A stretch of DNA of 12,637 nt, taken from contig CACYBJ010000013.1 in the NCBI GenBank assembly GCA_902772565.1, positions 1 through 12,637 on the forward strand. The letters run 5' to 3'. Shown piece by piece: positions 1 to 6,186 of the stretch; the first letter of the stretch is position 1; every line of letters begins with the position of its first letter. The position numbers and the translations under genes are program-made. The notes beneath the pieces are model-generated. The model ran no database searches and had not been told where the DNA came from. It saw only the letters and a program-made list of their open reading frames with translations. The stretch comes from an uncultured Lachnospiraceae bacterium. Lineage in GTDB: Bacteria > Bacillota > Clostridia > Lachnospirales > Lachnospiraceae.

Positions 1-318
1 CTTAAAGTTGCCTGTGCTCACGAGTTTGTATCCGAACTTGAACAGGGGCTCGACACTTTGCTTGGAGAACGGGGCACCGGTCTTTCAGAGGGGCAGATGC
101 AGCGTTTGGCCATTGCCAGAGCGGTGTTTTCGCGCTGCCCGGTAATGCTTCTTGACGAGGCAACCTCGGCCCTTGACGAAACTACCGAGAAGCAGGTTCT
201 TGAGAACTTAAGAGCCTTAAATAACAGAACTCTCATAATTATCACTCACAGAAAAGCAGCCCTCGAAATATGCGACAGAGTCTTTGCATTTTCGGAAAGC
301 GGCGCTACGGAAGTATAA
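1..318 (+). CDS. ABC exporter ATP-binding domain, C-terminal part (5' end outside window)
   Basis: The frame is open from base 1 to a TAA at 316-318, giving the last 105 residues of an ABC ATPase. Visible in order: a GLDTLLGERG segment typical of the region before the signature in fused exporter subunits; the signature as LSEGQ (canonical LSGGQ, with E replacing the first G); Walker B and D-loop VMLLDEATSALD; and the H-loop histidine in IIITHR. The Walker A and any membrane domain lie before the window. The AHEF...GERG spacing resembles export-type ABC proteins with fused membrane domains, which is inference. The nucleotidyltransferase gene starts 16 bases after the stop, so the two are probably cotranscribed. 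The substrate cannot be told from this fragment; peptide, lipid or polysaccharide export are all possible. Confidence 0.93.
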   Translation, partial: LKVACAHEFVSELEQGLDTLLGERGTGLSEGQMQRLAIARAVFSRCPVMLLDEATSALDETTEKQVLENLRALNNRTLIIITHRKAALEICDRVFAFSESGATEV

Positions 319-334
319 GTCCCAAAGGAATAAC

Positions 335-1456
335 ATGACGGCAGCAAATACTACAACCGACAATCTGATCTATCTTCTCGGCTGTGCCATTAAGAATGAG
401 AAGGCAGATGCAGCCCGTGTTTCTTCCATGGACCTTACGGAACTGTACAGGCTTTCCCGGTCCCATATGGTGACCTCGGCGGTGGCATATGCCCTTGAAT
501 CTGCCGGTGTTAAGGACGATAATTTCGTTCAGGCCAAAGCCAAGGCCCAGCGGAAAACTGCCCTTATGGATGCGGATATGACCGTGGTGATAGGCGAACT
601 TGAGGCAGCCGGCATTTGGCATATGCCTCTTAAGGGTGCCATACTTAAGGATTTATACCCCGGCTTCGGCATGAGGCAGATGTCCGACCGCGATATACTT
701 GTGGATCCGGACAGGATGGCAGATGTTAAGAAAATCATGCTTTCCGCAGGTTTTAAGCCGGCCTATGTGGGACAGGGTGAAGATGACAGCTATCACAAGG
801 AACCTGTCAGCAATTTCGAAATGCACCACAGGCTGTTTGGGGCGACTCATGACAGCAGGCTGGAAGAGTATTATAAGGATGTTAAGTCACGTCTGATAAA
901 GAATGAGGGTGACGGGTACGGTTACCATTTTTCCTCGGAGGATTTCTATATTTATCTTCTCGCTCACGAGTATAAGCATTATTCCGCGGGAGGCATAGGA
1001 ATAAGATCCCTTTCGGATACCTATCTGTATCTTAAAAAGTATGGAAATGACCTTGATTTTGAGTACATTGCGAGTGAAACGGAAAAACTTGGAATAGGTG
1101 AGTTTGAAGAGTTAAACCGCAGGCTTTCTCTGGCTTTGTTTGACGGTGCTTCTCTTGATGAAGAAGAGGAAAGAATGTATCGGTATATGCTCGGTTCCGG
1201 CACTTACGGAAATCTGGGCAATAGTTTCAGAAACAAAATAAAGAAGCAGGAGAAGAAGCGCTTCCCGCGTCTGGCTTACATTTGGAGAAGGGTATTCCTT
1301 CCGCTCAGTGTGGTTAAGTCGGTATTTCCTGTGTTTTACAAGTATCCCATACTGTTGCCGTTTTTGCCTTTTTACAGGCTGATACGGGGGCTTCTCTTTA
1401 ACAGAAAGAGGCTTAAGAACGAGGCGAAACTGCTGAGGGGGTATAAAAGAAAATAA
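335..1456 (+). CDS. Nucleotidyltransferase family protein (PF14907-like)
   Basis: A 373-residue protein. I chose the ATG at 335 because AAAGGAA (324-330) sits just upstream; an in-frame ATG at 284 would overlap the ABC gene and has no comparable site. The recognisable core is at residues 98-124: PLKG, then YPGFGMRQMSDRDILVD, matching the LKG...YP...R...DxD pattern of the uncharacterised nucleotidyltransferase family (NTP_transf_5), with D118 and D120 as likely metal-binding acids. The remainder is helical with a basic, hydrophobic C-terminus (about 310-360) that may lie on a membrane. Known of the family: members often sit beside ABC exporters in peptide-modification or surface-polymer loci, but the substrate is generally unknown. 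Here it follows an ABC exporter by 16 bases. Family call is fairly sure; function is not. Confidence 0.85.
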   Translation: MTAANTTTDNLIYLLGCAIKNEKADAARVSSMDLTELYRLSRSHMVTSAVAYALESAGVKDDNFVQAKAKAQRKTALMDADMTVVIGELEAAGIWHMPLKGAILKDLYPGFGMRQMSDRDILVDPDRMADVKKIMLSAGFKPAYVGQGEDDSYHKEPVSNFEMHHRLFGATHDSRLEEYYKDVKSRLIKNEGDGYGYHFSSEDFYIYLLAHEYKHYSAGGIGIRSLSDTYLYLKKYGNDLDFEYIASETEKLGIGEFEELNRRLSLALFDGASLDEEEERMYRYMLGSGTYGNLGNSFRNKIKKQEKKRFPRLAYIWRRVFLPLSVVKSVFPVFYKYPILLPFLPFYRLIRGLLFNRKRLKNEAKLLRGYKRK

Positions 1457-1469
1457 GCGTCGCGCAGAC

Positions 1470-1500
1470 AAAAAAAGAAGAAACTCTAACGAGTTTCTTT
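1470..1500 (-). terminator. Rho-independent terminator downstream of tRNA-Pro
   Basis: The stem GAAACTC (1480-1486) pairs with GAGTTTC (1491-1497) around a TAAC loop, and A-T pairs extend it to 1478/1499. Read on the minus strand the hairpin is followed by TTCTTTTTTT (1479-1470), a good U-tract, so it should end the tRNA transcript and any read-through from trkH. Read on the plus strand the tail is only a short T run, so it may weakly end the ABC/nucleotidyltransferase operon too. Confidence 0.8.
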
Positions 1501-1522
1501 GATGTCTCAAAGCCGACGGGCT

Positions 1523-1542
1523 CCCCCGATTAAAATCGGGGG
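1523..1542. repeat. GC-rich perfect hairpin in the tRNA-Pro trailer
   Basis: CCCCCGAT (1523-1530) and ATCGGGGG (1535-1542) form a perfect 8-bp stem with loop TAAA. It lies five bases past the tRNA discriminator base (1548) in the 3' trailer. There is no U-tract beside it on either strand, so by itself it is not a canonical terminator. It may act as a transcript-end stabiliser or a tRNA processing signal, which is inference. Confidence 0.7.
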
Positions 1543-1547
1543 CAGAA

Positions 1548-1621
1548 TCGGGGTGACAGGATTTGAACCTGCGGCTTCCACGTCCCGAACGTGGCGCTCT
1601 ACCAAGCTGAGCCACACCCCG
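1548..1621 (-). tRNA. tRNA-Pro, anticodon CGG
   Basis: Reverse-complement reading gives a full 74-nt cloverleaf. The acceptor stem is CGGGGTG (1621-1615) with CACCCCG (1555-1549); the D stem is GCTC/GAGC; the anticodon stem CCACG/CGTGG encloses loop TTCGGGA, so the anticodon is CGG (reads CCG proline codons); the T arm has TTCAAAT in its loop with stem GCAGG/CCTGT; the discriminator is A at 1548. CCA is not encoded (the next bases are TTC), so it must be added after transcription. Its own promoter lies directly upstream and a terminator downstream, so it is an independent unit between trkH and the converging nucleotidyltransferase gene. Confidence 0.97.
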
Positions 1622-1632
1622 TACAAGGTGTT

Positions 1633-1661
1633 ATCATACACCACAGACAGGCTGTTGTCAA
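1633..1661 (-). promoter_or_regulatory. Near-consensus housekeeping promoter of tRNA-Pro
   Basis: On the minus strand, TTGACA (1661-1656) and TATGAT (1638-1633) are separated by exactly 17 bases. The -35 box is a perfect consensus and the -10 has one mismatch. Transcription would start near 1626, about five bases before the mature tRNA 5' end at 1621. The -35 box is only 17 bases past the trkH stop, with no terminator between. Confidence 0.88.
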
Positions 1662-1678
1662 ATGATTTTTAAGGCACC

Positions 1679-3115
1679 TTATTTTTTCCATACTGCCGGA
1701 TGGAAGATGATCAGCATCGGATAAAGCTCAAGTCGTCCGGCCAGCATATCGAATATGAATACCAGCTTTGACAAAGGATTAAAAGATGCGTAATTGCCTG
1801 TGGGTCCTACAATGCTAAGGCCCGGTCCTATGTTGTTAATAGTAGCCGTTACGGAAGTGAAGTTCGTGATCAGATCCTTGCCTTCAAAGGAAACAATCAG
1901 AAGGGAAATCACAAATAGGGTTATGTATGTGATAAAGTAACGGGCCACGGAATGCTCTGTTGTTTTATCAAGAGGCTTGCCGTCGTATTTAATGTGGCGG
2001 ATGCTCTTCGGATGGATAAATGATACCATCTCGTTCTTCCAGGTTTTAAATGCAATAAGTATTCTTGAAACCTTAATACCGCCGCCGGTACTGCCTGCGC
2101 ATGCGCCGCAAAACATAAGAAGCACCAGAAGCGTCTTCGAAAGAGAAGACCATGTGTCGAAGTCATCGGAAGCAAATCCGGTGGTGGTTATACAGGTTGC
2201 TACCTGGAATGCCGCATGTCTTGCCGATGTAGCAATTTTGTCAAAGCGGGCGAGATTGTCTAAAGTGATTATTGCAGTAAAGGCAAATACAATGGCGAAG
2301 TAACCTTTTACTTCGTCCATCTTAAGAGCGAGTTTTGTTTTCTTAAGCAGGAGAAAATAGTAGAAGTTGAAATTAACGCCGAAGAGTATCATAAATACTG
2401 TAAGCACCCACTGCTGATAGGCAGTATAGCTCATGGCAGAATCGTTTTTAACACCGAATCCGCCGGTACCTGCGGTTCCGAAAGTCATGCAGATTGAATC
2501 AAATACAGGAAGACCACCGGCCACAAGGAATATGAACTCTATTACCGTAAGTGCAAGATAAATCATATAAAGGATTCTTGCAGTCTGTCTTACCTTGGGC
2601 ACCAGTTTTCCTACGGAAGGACCCGGGCTTTCTGCCTTCATAAGATTCATATTGGATCCGCCGGTCATGGGAATAACCGCAAGAAGGAATACAAGAACAC
2701 CCATGCCGCCTGTCCAGTGAGTAAAGCTTCTCCAGATAAGGGCGGTATGTGTAAGAGATTCAACTTCCGAAAGTATGCTTGAACCCGTTGTGGTAAAGCC
2801 GGAAGCTGTCTCAAAGAGCGCATCTATGTAATTGGGTATTTCTCCTGTGATGCAGAAAGGCACGGCGCCTGTGGCGGACATGACAAGCCAGGAAAGAGCG
2901 GTAATAACACAGCCTTCCTTAAGATATATTTTTGAATTTTCAGGTTTTTTGAATGTAAGAAGTGTTCCGATGACAAAAGATGCTGCCGCAACTGCCAGGT
3001 AAAGGTATCCCACATTTTCTCTGTAGATGATAGATACAAGTACCGGAAGCATGAGAAGGGCTGTCATCATCTTGAAAACATTTCCCAAAACATATCTGAT
3101 AACTGAGTAATTCAA
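1679..3115 (-). CDS. trkH: TrkH family potassium uptake membrane subunit
   Basis: A 478-residue polytopic membrane protein, the K+-translocating subunit of a Trk/Ktr-type system working with the TrkA gating subunit. The four pore loops characteristic of the superfamily are visible: TTTGSS (about 108-113), GTAGTGGFG (213-221), TTTGFASDD (310-318) and NNIGPG (427-432); conserved stretches THWTGGMG (132-139), MKAESPGP (159-166) and AGSTGGGIK (340-348) also fit. Length matches the family. The start is TTG (3115-3113), chosen because AGAGG at 3126-3122 stands six bases before it and the residues that follow give a normal TrkH N-terminus. It follows trkA by 20 bases, so the two form one operon. There is no terminator between its stop and the tRNA-Pro promoter, so its mRNA may run on through the tRNA. 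Confidence 0.96.
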   Translation of the reverse strand: MNYSVIRYVLGNVFKMMTALLMLPVLVSIIYRENVGYLYLAVAAASFVIGTLLTFKKPENSKIYLKEGCVITALSWLVMSATGAVPFCITGEIPNYIDALFETASGFTTTGSSILSEVESLTHTALIWRSFTHWTGGMGVLVFLLAVIPMTGGSNMNLMKAESPGPSVGKLVPKVRQTARILYMIYLALTVIEFIFLVAGGLPVFDSICMTFGTAGTGGFGVKNDSAMSYTAYQQWVLTVFMILFGVNFNFYYFLLLKKTKLALKMDEVKGYFAIVFAFTAIITLDNLARFDKIATSARHAAFQVATCITTTGFASDDFDTWSSLSKTLLVLLMFCGACAGSTGGGIKVSRILIAFKTWKNEMVSFIHPKSIRHIKYDGKPLDKTTEHSVARYFITYITLFVISLLIVSFEGKDLITNFTSVTATINNIGPGLSIVGPTGNYASFNPLSKLVFIFDMLAGRLELYPMLIIFHPAVWKK

Positions 3116-3135
3116 AGCTTTCCTCTATTCCATAC

Positions 3136-4521
3136 TTATGCAAGTATATCGTCAATTTCTTTAAGTCCCGGATGGGTTGTAACAATAACAACGCTGTCAC
3201 CGGATTCTATGGTGCTTTCGCCGGATGGGAGAAAGACTTTTCCGTTTCTTTCAATGAATGAAACAAGGAGATTGTTTTTTAGTTTCAAATCCATGATTCT
3301 GTTGCCGGTAACCTTTGAATTGCTGCCGACAGAAAACTCCACGGCTTCAACTCTGTTATCGTACATGTGATAAAGAGTCTGAATGTTTCCGCTGTTTTTG
3401 GAGTTGTTCATGCCTCGTACGTAGGCTGTAATGGCCTCGGATGTCATGTTCTGCGGGAAGAGAACACTTCCTATATCCATTTTTGAGATAATGCCTCGGA
3501 AATTGGTTCTGGTAACCTTGGTAATAACCTTGGCCTTGGAATTCTTCTGGGCATAAAGTGCCAGGAGTACGTTCTGTTCATCGATTCCCGTGAGAGGAAC
3601 GAAGGAATCCACATCCTTAATCCCTTCTTCGTTAAGAAGGTCCTCATTGGTTCCGTCACCGTTAATAATAACCGCATCGGGAAGAAGCAGACTCAGAGTT
3701 TCGCATCTTGCCCTCTGGCTTTCGATGATCTTTACCTTTATTCCCATGGAAATAAGCTGGGTGGCAAGATAAAAAGAAGTGGTTCCGCCGCCTACAATCA
3801 GACAGTTTCTAACGGGTTTTGCCTTCATACCGATTTCATCAAGGAATTTCTTTACTTCGGTTTTTTTGCACACGAAGGAAAGCGTGTCATCTGCCTTAAG
3901 CACAAAGGTACCGTTGGGAATGATCACGTTATCTTCACGTTCCACAACGCAGACATGGATTCTGCTCTTTATTCTTTTAGAAAGCTCCATAAGGGAGATG
4001 TTGTCGAGTTTTGAATCTGCCGGGACTTTGAACTTGATAAGTTCTGCCTGACCGTGAACGAAGGAGTTTACATCCAACGCGGAAGGCACAATGAGCATAC
4101 GGGATGCTTCAAGGGCTGCTTCGTACTCGGGATTGATGATCATGGCAAGACCCAAAGATTCACGCAGATAATTAACCTCGTTGTTGTAGTCCGGGGTACG
4201 AACACGGGCAATAGTAGAGCAGCCTGCTACCTGTTTTGCAACCGTGCAGCACAGAAGATTAAGTTCATCCGAACCCGTAACCGCAACCAAAAGGTCGGTT
4301 TCTTCAATGCCTGCTTCCATCTGGATGCTGTAGCTGGCTCCGTTGCCGGTAATACCCATTACATCATAGGTGTCGGTTATGGAATCAACCAAAGCCTGTC
4401 TCTGGTCGATAACTGTAATGTCATGACCTTCCTTTACCAGCTGTCCCACAAGGGTGGAACCGATTTTGCCGGCGCCTACGATAATTATTTTAAGTCCTGT
4501 TACGTCTTTTTTATTTGCCAT
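3136..4521 (-). CDS. trkA: Trk system potassium transporter regulatory subunit TrkA
   Basis: A 461-residue cytoplasmic, peripheral-membrane protein with duplicated RCK domains (N-C-N-C), which gates TrkH in response to bound nucleotides. The first Rossmann motif is GAGKIG at residues 16-21, with acidic D39 (VIDQ) at the end of the second strand, as expected for NAD-type binding. The second motif is GGGTTS at 244-249; its last glycine is serine and the strand-2 acid is E267, so the second site may bind nucleotide differently or not at all (inference). RCK-C segments lie around 155-225 and 390-460. Length is typical for full TrkA. The start ATG (4521-4519) has GGAGGT (4531-4526) upstream, a strong ribosome site. 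First gene of the trkA-trkH operon, divergent from the zinc-ribbon gene. Confidence 0.96.
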   Translation of the reverse strand: MANKKDVTGLKIIIVGAGKIGSTLVGQLVKEGHDITVIDQRQALVDSITDTYDVMGITGNGASYSIQMEAGIEETDLLVAVTGSDELNLLCCTVAKQVAGCSTIARVRTPDYNNEVNYLRESLGLAMIINPEYEAALEASRMLIVPSALDVNSFVHGQAELIKFKVPADSKLDNISLMELSKRIKSRIHVCVVEREDNVIIPNGTFVLKADDTLSFVCKKTEVKKFLDEIGMKAKPVRNCLIVGGGTTSFYLATQLISMGIKVKIIESQRARCETLSLLLPDAVIINGDGTNEDLLNEEGIKDVDSFVPLTGIDEQNVLLALYAQKNSKAKVITKVTRTNFRGIISKMDIGSVLFPQNMTSEAITAYVRGMNNSKNSGNIQTLYHMYDNRVEAVEFSVGSNSKVTGNRIMDLKLKNNLLVSFIERNGKVFLPSGESTIESGDSVVIVTTHPGLKEIDDILA

Positions 4522-4540
4522 AATGACCTCCGCACCCTCT

Positions 4541-4571
4541 AATATACTATTATTTATTCAAAAAATCCAAT
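4541..4571 (-). promoter_or_regulatory. Possible trkA promoter
   Basis: On the minus strand, TATATT (4546-4541) is a plausible -10 box about 20 bases before the trkA start. A TTGGAT (4571-4566) could be the -35 box, but the spacer is 19 bases, longer than ideal. The stretch is very AT-rich, so other pairings are possible; only the general location is reasonably supported. Confidence 0.4.
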
Positions 4572-4606
4572 GTTACTTAATATCTACGGGTGCAAAGATG
4601 GTTAAG

Positions 4607-4629
4607 TATATGGTATAATTCACCATATA
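4607..4629 (+). promoter_or_regulatory. Extended -10 promoter inside a palindrome, upstream of the zinc-ribbon gene
   Basis: TGGTATAAT (consensus TATAAT at about 4614-4619, preceded by the extended -10 element TGn) points toward the zinc-ribbon gene. The possible -35 box (TGCAAA, 17 bases upstream) is poor. The -10 lies within an inverted repeat: TATATGGT and ACCATATA (4622-4629) around a 7-base centre, a shape that would suit a dimeric repressor site. Operator function is inference. No terminator separates it from the gene about 150 bases downstream. Confidence 0.5.
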
Positions 4630-4638
4630 TGGGCAGAT

Positions 4639-4656
4639 GCGGGAGCGCTTTCCCGC
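4639..4656 (+). repeat. Hairpin in the leader of the zinc-ribbon gene
   Basis: GCGGGA (4639-4644) pairs with TCCCGC (4651-4656) around GCGCTT. It falls in the presumed 5' untranslated region, between the -10 box and the start codon at 4779. No U-tract follows, so it is not an intrinsic terminator. It may affect mRNA stability or initiation. The rest of the region 4522-4778 shows only the two divergent promoters. Confidence 0.5.
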
Positions 4657-4778
4657 CGTTTAAAAACAGGTGCCCGGGAATAATTTGTAAAAATCAATAG
4701 AAAAATGAAATGTATTCGGACATATGCAATACTATTGTCCGGGGTGGTGCGGCTCGCATCACCGGAATGAGAGGGAAA

Positions 4779-5381
4779 ATGAGATGTCCTAGCTGCGGAC
4801 GCGAAGTCCGCGATGATTCAAATTATTGCTTCTACTGTGCATACTCTTTCAGGGATCACAGAAATGAGGAGGAGGGAAGCAACAGACCGAGACTTGTCAG
4901 TGTGGGTAACTCCCCAACGGAAGGAGTTCCTGTCGACAAACCGATAACGGGAGAGTACAAAACAGACGACCACCGTTATCCGGATAATAACAACTTAAAC
5001 AATATCAATTTTGACGATTATGCTCAGGTCGGTCCGAGAACCACACTTCCGGACGGAACCACCAAGATAACAATGGTGAAGAAGAAACCGCCTTTAAAGA
5101 CATGGCAGTGGATTCTTTATTTCCTGCTGTTGATCTTCCCTTACACATTGTTTGTATGGTTCGGCGTCACGGCCTACTGGGCAATTTCTCCGGTAACTCC
5201 GGACGAAAGAAAGAATTTCGCAAGAGGTGTGCTCATTTCCGTCCTGGCAATTACAATGTTTGTTCTTATAGCCATGGTGATCATTATTCAGAACGGCGGA
5301 CTTGACAAGTTTATTACCGAAATGACCAACGGCGCCGCCACAAGTGCCGATGCATACTATGACATGATATACGGTAAATAA
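4779..5381 (+). CDS. Zinc-ribbon two-transmembrane protein of unknown function
   Basis: With the ATG at 4779 the protein is 200 residues. This start puts the metal site at the extreme N-terminus and has GAGAGGG (4769-4775) just upstream; the frame is open back to an ATG at 4710, but those added residues look unlike protein N-termini and lack a ribosome site. CPSC (3-6) and CFYC (17-20) form a four-cysteine zinc ribbon. A low-complexity polar linker rich in Asn/Asp follows (about 30-100), then a basic KKKPP, and two membrane helices (about 110-136 and 150-172). The ribbon should therefore be cytoplasmic with a short C-terminal tail (inference). Such zinc-ribbon membrane proteins are common in Clostridia and seldom characterised. 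deoC starts 65 bases later with no clear promoter between, so cotranscription is possible. Confidence 0.85.
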   Translation: MRCPSCGREVRDDSNYCFYCAYSFRDHRNEEEGSNRPRLVSVGNSPTEGVPVDKPITGEYKTDDHRYPDNNNLNNINFDDYAQVGPRTTLPDGTTKITMVKKKPPLKTWQWILYFLLLIFPYTLFVWFGVTAYWAISPVTPDERKNFARGVLISVLAITMFVLIAMVIIIQNGGLDKFITEMTNGAATSADAYYDMIYGK

Positions 5382-5446
5382 ACCGGGACGCCTGCAATAC
5401 GTGAAAATTGGAGAAAGACGGCGATAATCTACAAGAGTAGAACGCT

Positions 5447-6115
5447 GTGAATATTGAAAATATGGAAATTAAAGACATTTTGTCAAAATGCGACCACACT
5501 CTCCTTAAACAGGACAGCACCTGGGAGGAAGTGAAGGAAATAATCGATGACGGAATTAAGTACGGGACTGCATCCGTATGTATTTCGCCCTGCTATGTAA
5601 AACGCGCTTCGGCATATGCCGGAGGCCGCATCCCCATCTGTACCGTAATAGGATTCCCTAACGGAACCCAGTCGGTATCTGCCAAGGTTTTTGAAACGGA
5701 AGATGCCGTTCTTAACGGAGCCGATGAAATAGACATGGTTATTAATGTCGGTATGGTTAAGGCGGGGGACTACAAATACGTCCTTGATGAAATCAGACAG
5801 GTGCGTCAGGCCTGTGCCGACAAGGTTCTCAAAGTAATCATTGAGACCTGCCTACTCACAGACGATGAAAAGATTGCTCTTTGCAAAGTGGTTTCGGAAT
5901 CCGGAGCCGACTTTATAAAGACCTCCACAGGTTTTTCTTCGGGCGGAGCAACGGCGGCAGATGTGGCGCTTCTTAGGACCTACACTGATGAGTCCGTGGG
6001 AGTAAAAGCCGCAGGCGGTATTTCATCAATCGCAGATGCCGAGGAATTCATTAAACTGGGTGCGTCAAGACTTGGCACCAGCAGAATCGTAAAAATCGTT
6101 AAAAAGGGTTTATAA
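5447..6115 (+). CDS. deoC: Deoxyribose-phosphate aldolase
   Basis: A 222-residue class I aldolase that splits 2-deoxy-D-ribose 5-phosphate into acetaldehyde and glyceraldehyde 3-phosphate, the last step in recovering carbon from deoxynucleosides; cytoplasmic. The Schiff-base lysine is K158 in FIKTSTGF, the second catalytic lysine is K187 in GVKAAGGI, and the acid of DEIDMVINVG (D96) matches the third catalytic residue of the family. DHTLLK near residue 16 is the usual N-terminal motif. Length is normal. The start is GTG at 5447; the ribosome site (GAG around 5435) is weak, and an ATG at 5462 is possible but would only trim five residues. No other deoxynucleoside genes are adjacent, so it is not part of a classical deo operon here. 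Confidence 0.96.
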   Translation: MNIENMEIKDILSKCDHTLLKQDSTWEEVKEIIDDGIKYGTASVCISPCYVKRASAYAGGRIPICTVIGFPNGTQSVSAKVFETEDAVLNGADEIDMVINVGMVKAGDYKYVLDEIRQVRQACADKVLKVIIETCLLTDDEKIALCKVVSESGADFIKTSTGFSSGGATAADVALLRTYTDESVGVKAAGGISSIADAEEFIKLGASRLGTSRIVKIVKKGL

Positions 6116-6118
6116 ACC

Positions 6119-6147
6119 TTTAAATACAGGACGATATATGGTATAAT
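6119..6147 (+). promoter_or_regulatory. Promoter of the coiled-coil protein gene
   Basis: TTTAAA (6119-6124, four of six matches to the -35 consensus) is followed after 17 bases by a perfect TATAAT (6142-6147) with the extended TGn element before it. It begins four bases after the deoC stop. The 14 bases TATATGGTATAATT also occur at the zinc-ribbon gene promoter near 4607-4620, although the flanking palindrome is not repeated here. Confidence 0.7.
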
Positions 6148-6186
6148 TTTAAGGCATATCACTTTTATTTAAGGTTACGGAAATTG

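Noticed and set aside
1112..1615. Minus-strand open frame of 167 codons beginning MAQLGRAP
   Set aside because: Its first residues are the translation of tRNA-Pro, a well-known false gene type, and the rest is antisense to the nucleotidyltransferase gene.
1548..1621. Integration site of a genomic island at the tRNA-Pro 3' end
   Set aside because: No integrase gene is visible, and the only repeat of the tRNA end is eight bases within its own trailer, too short and too close to be an attachment-site pair.
4054..4542. Plus-strand open frame of 162 codons
   Set aside because: Antisense to the start of trkA and into its promoter region; no motif.
4710..4778. Upstream start (ATG 4710) for the zinc-ribbon protein
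   Set aside because: It adds 23 residues before the cysteine pair that look unlike a coding N-terminus and lacks a ribosome site, whereas ATG 4779 has GAGAGGG directly before it.
6101..6123. Palindrome around GGTTTATAAACC as a deoC terminator
   Set aside because: The arms meet with no room for a loop, the stem is AT-rich, no U-tract follows, and it overlaps the deoC stop and the next promoter's -35 box.
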